NCBI GenBank assembly: GCA_031278295.1
Contig: JAITKQ010000188.1
Span: 1-10,318 of the forward strand
Length of the DNA: 10,318 bases
From: Spirochaetaceae bacterium
GTDB lineage: Bacteria > Spirochaetota > Spirochaetia > Treponematales > Breznakiellaceae
Reading direction: 5' to 3'
Translations under genes and position numbers: made by a program
Shown: one piece after another, positions 8,001-10,318 of the stretch
Numbering within the stretch: position 1 is the stretch's first letter
How the letters are laid out: every line of letters begins with the position of its first letter
Notes under the pieces: model-generated
Database searches by the model: none
What the model saw: the letters and a program-made list of their open reading frames with translations, nothing else
Told to the model about the DNA's origin: nothing

Positions 8001-8920
8001 AGGCGCATTGGGATTCTGTTTTTGGGATAATGGACGGTATGCTGGAAAGCCCGTCCGGGTTCGAATGCAAAGTATTCAACGAAAAAAATACAGAACGGGT
8101 TTTGTCCCGTCTGTTTTACACGGATCAGGTTTTGCAAAAGGTAAAAAATCTTTCGCTGTCATGTTTAAACAGAGTTTCCGGCGTAAAACTCAAAAACCTG
8201 CTATTCCCGCTAAACATGGATACCATCGACGGTTTCCTGGAAAGGACTGCCCCGATTTTAAACGCCGCGGTTTCCGAAACCATGCTCCGTTTGGACGACA
8301 GGGCTACGCTAAACCGCTTGAACAAATTGTTTAACCATGTAATCTCAAAAGTATTCAAAGGCAGACCCGTATCCTCCGTACTGCGCGGCATAGACCTCGA
8401 AGCGGAAGCCGTCCGAATTTCGGCCATGTTTTTTGCTGACGGGGCTGCGGTGGAAACCACAAAGCTAATCCTTGACGGCTTCCTGCAAAAAATATTGAGC
8501 GGCAAAAATTTTTATGACCACAGCCTTTTCCGCGGAGACGTATCGTTCTTCCTGCGAAACTGTGTGAACGGCGACTCCCCGTGCGTTCCACGGGAACAGC
8601 TTGCCGTAGCAGTCCGGGGACTGTTCGGTAACTCAGGCCGCCTAGTAAGCGCGGATACAAAGGATGCCATCTGCGGCTCTTACCTGTTGCCGGCGATACT
8701 TAACGCCTGCGAGAATCAGTTTCCAAATCTTGTGGACTCACTTTCGCTGTACTCCGTTGTTGAACGGGAAATAAACGGGATGCCGCCACAGGAGATAGAA
8801 GGCGTTTTTTACGGCTTTGCCGGCCCCTACTTCAAAAAAATCATCCTGTACGGCTGGATTGGCCTGTTTGCCGGTCTTTTAAGCTACGCGCTGGGCTGCC
8901 TCCCGCTGTTTCTGCCGTAA
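5012..8920 (+). CDS. Giant membrane-anchored protein of two fused DUF445/YheB-like units
   Basis: The 1302-residue protein belongs to the DUF445 family (Bacillus YheB, E. coli YjiN; function poorly known, membrane-anchored, YheB linked to the spore envelope region). Two units are evident. Unit 1 opens with a membrane helix ending in GWVTNSIAVSMLF (16-28), unit 2 with GIGTNWIAIKMLFRPYK (656-672); both match the family opening G-x-x-TN-x-IA-x-x-MLF. Each unit ends alike: P594, F604, G606, K610 and G616 correspond without gaps to P1259, F1269, G1271, K1275 and G1281, followed by a Gly-rich membrane helix (about 612-634 and 1277-1298). A third hydrophobic segment at 641-660 starts unit 2. The long stretches between are charged and helical. 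Single DUF445 proteins are about 380-430 residues, so both units are also enlarged. The start is TTG 5012: an in-frame TAG lies at 4997 and no ATG occurs before residue 26. The ribosome binding site is weak. Confidence 0.85.
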   Translation: MIKDLLFSVFGGAAAGWVTNSIAVSMLFKKFFGRWGGVIESGYKELIQNLSRLVEQKLINARTLENEIQKQGFNDTLHCWVKEILEKELPAKTEGLRVKDIPGVDQTIERLTSYFEQERAAQSALSGITLSQILSEESYRRIVEINSGNVVSNTLGYKDMAGETLNAFCSGRTFRDIFSESFIRQIKANINEAVKKTDFSQINLDRDFETFTDSIGIDGIIKKIEEAAGEIRIGELASDPCKAARLVLGHIADFLESSPGRDLLHELVCQLTGAAETLDARVCDILHPDLPENLNAFIKRAAPDLVDRLILFIIDSREAIDRLVDEAAAQHFNRDGRVNNPLQAFVFGAVSKHTGFTNKIIEVLSQNRHDAGEKLAVEFTAFIKKTSVGGIVSSLKKSGVINAEIITAAIPVKLRSLRLENSKLFTPIIDAKVKDIFPNIDFSFIKTNIIPHIFGILKEYLQDESKNTRLREKIDGAVDAFAAKDTGGTVDFTKLGFNINETDVKNFMLRRWPDIAGVDASVFFAVTDGTSWWKSITERIKTLKVNGVYNILRNEALYGRAADAAQTFILQNLDTVLCGSIFEIAKNELDVLSPRQVNSVVHNFMGTQLKPINIIGAVLGGLAGALTAAAMLFFRLPPGFLWAMFAVYGLVFALVGIGTNWIAIKMLFRPYKRSAGLNFPPFIGLTALKQPGFAAGIAKFIKQNMLNESALRRFYAEKKDSIHAQCRERFSPESYSFIDDFFSDDNKLAAAVDGILDLLRDYIEAAHTRLAGRIDSYISARIESGGMEGFTNRLRGALFQKIAGGEAAAYTGKMIRRRIEDKSLPEYDAAKIIDPLLNLFYQYIRQNLRNTVSSRTLGCYEAAFNNYIKNHTPADFAGIHDFSKMFVGNISALPQKAAAAIARLAGRQMTDGRRPVKDYLGGAIPVLIKDGIGLVNGMICRLAGSQKQAIVGKIMDDAGGGSFFGRLVKRAANAVMREDVEAITGIVIDEKLFPFLQAHWDSVFGIMDGMLESPSGFECKVFNEKNTERVLSRLFYTDQVLQKVKNLSLSCLNRVSGVKLKNLLFPLNMDTIDGFLERTAPILNAAVSETMLRLDDRATLNRLNKLFNHVISKVFKGRPVSSVLRGIDLEAEAVRISAMFFADGAAVETTKLILDGFLQKILSGKNFYDHSLFRGDVSFFLRNCVNGDSPCVPREQLAVAVRGLFGNSGRLVSADTKDAICGSYLLPAILNACENQFPNLVDSLSLYSVVEREINGMPPQEIEGVFYGFAGPYFKKIILYGWIGLFAGLLSYALGCLPLFLP

Positions 8921-9058
8921 ACCGGGTTGTGGGTCAAAGATTGGCGGGTACATGCAGCCGCACAAAAAATGTACAAATTTATTCAGAAGGCTTGGATATT
9001 TATGGTAGACTTGGTAATTCACCCCGTCCGTTGGCGACGGTTTGCCGGGGCGAATAAG

Positions 9059-9075
9059 AAAATGCGTAGCATTTT
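9059..9075. terminator. Perfect hairpin, possible terminator of the DUF445 gene or bidirectional
   Basis: AAAATGC and GCATTTT pair perfectly around a GTA loop. The A run on one side and T run on the other would serve as a weak terminator on either strand, but the AT-rich stem makes it poor as a classical terminator, and it is 140 bases past the DUF445 stop. Confidence 0.3.
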
Positions 9076-9093
9076 AGGGCTGGCAAAATGTGC

Positions 9094-9107
9094 GGGGGGG
9101 GGGGGGG
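9094..9107. repeat. Homopolymeric G14 tract
   Basis: Fourteen consecutive G residues occur between CAAAATGTGC and CATTGCGG. Homopolymer tracts of this length change length by slipped-strand mispairing. In Treponema pallidum, poly-G tracts upstream of several genes cause phase variation; that is known there, not shown here. This tract lies between convergent genes, so its target, if any, is unclear. Confidence 0.9.
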
Positions 9108-9142
9108 CATTGCGGAAGCCTGAGTTGCCCGGCAACTTCGCC

Positions 9143-9179
9143 GGCATAGCTGTCGAAGCGTAAACGGAGCTGCTATGCC
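9143..9179. repeat. Inverted repeat GGCATAGC / GCTATGCC near the 3' end of the nucleotidase gene
   Basis: Perfect 8-bp arms at 9143-9150 and 9172-9179 enclose 21 bases. The dyad starts 12 bases past the nucleotidase stop on the minus strand, so it could stabilise or end that transcript, although no T run follows in that direction. Confidence 0.4.
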
Positions 9180-9191
9180 AAGTACAAAATG

Positions 9192-10136
9192 TTACTTTTT
9201 ATTCATTATCCCGAACGGAATATGAACCAGGGCTATATTTTCCAAAGTTGGATCCAAATGTGTTAACTGATCGTCTATAAAAAGATGTGGTTTTAGAATA
9301 CTTAATATTCTTTTCTTTTCAATGCCTCCTAGAAAAAACATTTCATCGACATTAACTTCCCAATTTTTTAATGTATTTATTGCTCTTTCATGGGCTGGCG
9401 CATTACGTGCGGTAACAATTGCCGTTCTTAGTATTTTTTTATACGAATTATCTTTTTCCATTTCCTTATTTTCGATTTTCTGAAAGTAAGATAATTTTGT
9501 TAAAAACTCTTTCATCAATCCTGCATTAATTGGTTCATCTTTGTGCTCATATTCATAGTCTTGATAAAATGGCAATTCTCCATTATTCTCTTGGTATACT
9601 CTCTCAGATGAATCATCTGCCAATACTCCATCAAAATCAAATGCAACCCGTAACTCACTATCATTATCATTATCATCATCATCATCATGAATATTCGATT
9701 TAAGTATAACTCCAGCAGGAAAATTTTTTTCGATAGCGCCCCTTACATCATTCGTATTTGTGGACAAAAATAATGAAACATTATATGCAGGAATATATTC
9801 ACATGGATTTCTTCCCGATGTAAAGGCCGCTCTGGAAATATCTAATCTATAATGCCTGATGCTATTAAACACTCTCAGGCCGCATTCGGGTGTATTATGT
9901 GATAAAAGCACTACCTCAACCGGCTTCTTTTCAAAAAACACATTATTGATATTTAGAAATCTCTTGATAAACGGAAAGGCCAGACCTTTACCAATTATAT
10001 CATTTTTATGTTCTTCTTGATATTTCTTGAATTTTTCCATCCCATCTTTTTGATAAATTCCATCTTCATATTCGAGATTGAATAATGCTGTAGAAGATAC
10101 ACCAACAACTAATTTCCTATCAATTGGATAGGCCAT
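9192..10136 (-). CDS. Cytosolic 5'-nucleotidase (cN-I family, HAD-type phosphatase)
   Basis: The 314-residue protein matches the bacterial branch of the cytosolic 5'-nucleotidase I family (PF06189), which removes the phosphate from nucleoside monophosphates in the cytoplasm. Features in order are LVVGVSSTALFNLE (9-22), VEVVLLSHNTPECGLRVFNS (73-92), DISRAAFTSGRNP (99-111), FLSTNTNDV (123-131), the HAD motif I DFDGV with nucleophile D167 and acid D169, VTARNAPAHER (241-251; T242 as HAD motif II), FFLGGIEKKRIL (267-278, Lys motif III) and FIDDQ (D288, D289; motif IV). All catalytic residues are present. Directly before motif I lies DDDDDNDND (151-159), an acidic low-complexity insert. The start is ATG 10136 with AGGAG six bases upstream (10143-10147 on the plus strand). 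The gene is clearly more AT-rich than every neighbour, a sign of horizontal acquisition. The nucleotide preference cannot be read from the sequence. Confidence 0.9.
   Translation of the reverse strand: MAYPIDRKLVVGVSSTALFNLEYEDGIYQKDGMEKFKKYQEEHKNDIIGKGLAFPFIKRFLNINNVFFEKKPVEVVLLSHNTPECGLRVFNSIRHYRLDISRAAFTSGRNPCEYIPAYNVSLFLSTNTNDVRGAIEKNFPAGVILKSNIHDDDDDNDNDSELRVAFDFDGVLADDSSERVYQENNGELPFYQDYEYEHKDEPINAGLMKEFLTKLSYFQKIENKEMEKDNSYKKILRTAIVTARNAPAHERAINTLKNWEVNVDEMFFLGGIEKKRILSILKPHLFIDDQLTHLDPTLENIALVHIPFGIMNKK
9660..9686 (-). repeat. GAT/AAT trinucleotide tract coding for the Asp/Asn run
   Basis: Read on the minus strand, five GAT codons are followed by AAT GAT AAT GAT, continuing the triplet pattern. 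It encodes residues 151-159 of the nucleotidase, eight residues before the catalytic Asp. Length changes by whole triplets would keep the frame while altering the acidic loop. Confidence 0.85.
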
Positions 10137-10154
10137 TTTATTCTCCTATTTCTT

Positions 10155-10183
10155 ATTATTATACATTCTTTCATTGTTGTCAA
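10155..10183 (-). promoter_or_regulatory. Promoter for the nucleotidase gene
   Basis: On the minus strand a perfect TTGACA (10178-10183) precedes AATAAT (10155-10160) at a 17-base spacing. A perfect TATAAT (10158-10163) overlaps it but at a 14-base spacing. Either box would give a start about 10-15 bases before the ribosome binding site. The strong -35 box and AT-rich surroundings suggest a constitutive promoter that belongs to the transferred cassette. Confidence 0.65.
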
Positions 10184-10212
10184 GAAATTTGTCGTTAACA
10201 TGTCAATAACAA

Positions 10213-10264
10213 GCGATTCGTTCACCCCCTAAAGGCCATAATTAACGGGCGATTCATTCACCCC
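10213..10264. repeat. Two 16-base near-identical direct repeats
   Basis: GCGATTCGTTCACCCC (10213-10228) recurs as GCGATTCATTCACCCC (10249-10264) with one difference and a spacing of 36 bases. The core GCGATTC appears again inverted as GAATCGC (10304-10310). The repeats begin just where the AT-rich nucleotidase cassette ends and GC content rises. They could be binding sites, a small repeat element or a trace of insertion. Too few copies are present for a CRISPR call. Confidence 0.55.
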
Positions 10265-10312
10265 TTGCCGGTAAGTTCCGGGGTTTTGGCGCTCGTAAAA
10301 AAGGAATCGCGA

Positions 10313-10318
10313 ATGAGG
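10313..10318 (+). CDS. Possible start of a further gene, cut by the window end
   Basis: ATGAGG at 10313 is preceded by AAGGA (10301-10305) at a seven-base spacing, which fits a plus-strand translation start. Only two codons are in the window, so identity and even reality cannot be judged. Confidence 0.2.

Larger units (their letters stand above)
8921..9191. other. Convergent intergenic region with clustered inverted repeats and G14
   Basis: This gap lies between two converging genes. It holds a compound dyad CCCCG (9022-9026) with CGGGG (9046-9050) and inner CCGT/ACGG (9028-9031/9037-9040). AAAATGC-GTA-GCATTTT (9059-9075) is a perfect 7-bp hairpin. A run of 14 G follows (9094-9107). GTTGC-CCG-GCAAC lies around 9124-9136, overlapping an alternative CCGGC/GCCGG pairing. 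GGCATAGC (9143-9150) is matched by GCTATGCC (9172-9179). Such density fits a two-way transcription end or a repeat element. A TTG-started 78-codon frame crosses it but has no ribosome binding site or recognised family. Confidence 0.5.

Noticed and set aside
8927..9163. 78-codon plus-strand frame crossing the G14 tract
   Set aside because: TTG start without a Shine-Dalgarno, product unlike any family, and the frame depends on the exact G count. Mentioned only as context for the poly-G.
10213..10264. CRISPR array start
   Set aside because: Only two repeats of 16 bases with 20 bases between them. CRISPR repeats and spacers are longer, and no third unit follows in the window.

Overview
The window looks like a piece of a moderately GC-rich spirochaete chromosome. 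A Treponema relative is the best guess, not proven. The hints are the gene repertoire (a long RarA-type ATPase, a very large DUF445 protein, a periplasmic amino-acid-binding protein), frequent TTG starts, and a 14-G homopolymer of the kind known from Treponema. No rRNA, tRNA or CRISPR array was recognised.

Layout. Bases 1-110 hold three hairpins that resemble the right end of an IS200/IS605-type (TnpB) element, with any protein gene lying mostly outside the window. Bases 195-231 carry two GC-rich hairpins. A 22-codon leader ORF (301-369) with a good ribosome binding site ends in an ATGA overlap with a RarA/MgsA AAA+ ATPase gene (366-2672). This ATPase carries an extra C-terminal region of about 325 residues that looks like a degenerate methyltransferase fold. 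After a C-rich gap comes a radical SAM enzyme with a shortened SPASM/twitch cysteine set (2877-3917) behind a good sigma-70-type promoter. A secreted amino-acid-type solute-binding protein (4001-4822) follows with its own promoter and strong Shine-Dalgarno, but no permease or ATPase genes lie beside it. A 1302-residue membrane protein (5012-8920) consists of two fused DUF445/YheB-like units.

The last part is different in character. Bases 8921-9191 form a convergent intergenic stretch full of inverted repeats and contain the G14 tract. The following minus-strand gene (9192-10136) is much more AT-rich than its neighbours and encodes a cN-I-family 5'-nucleotidase. It has an Asp/Asn tract, made by a GAT/AAT triplet repeat, immediately before the HAD catalytic motif. 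It has its own near-consensus promoter and looks like an acquired single-gene cassette. Beyond it (10211-10318) are two 16-base near-identical direct repeats and perhaps the start of another gene.

The genes do not form one pathway. Each gene has its own start signals, and the window reads as several independent transcription units: genome maintenance (RarA), an orphan radical SAM enzyme, nutrient capture, envelope structure and nucleotide metabolism. No convincing new multi-gene system is visible. The most unusual items are the RarA fusion with its coupled leader, the double DUF445 protein, the poly-G tract, and the AT-rich nucleotidase with its triplet repeat.
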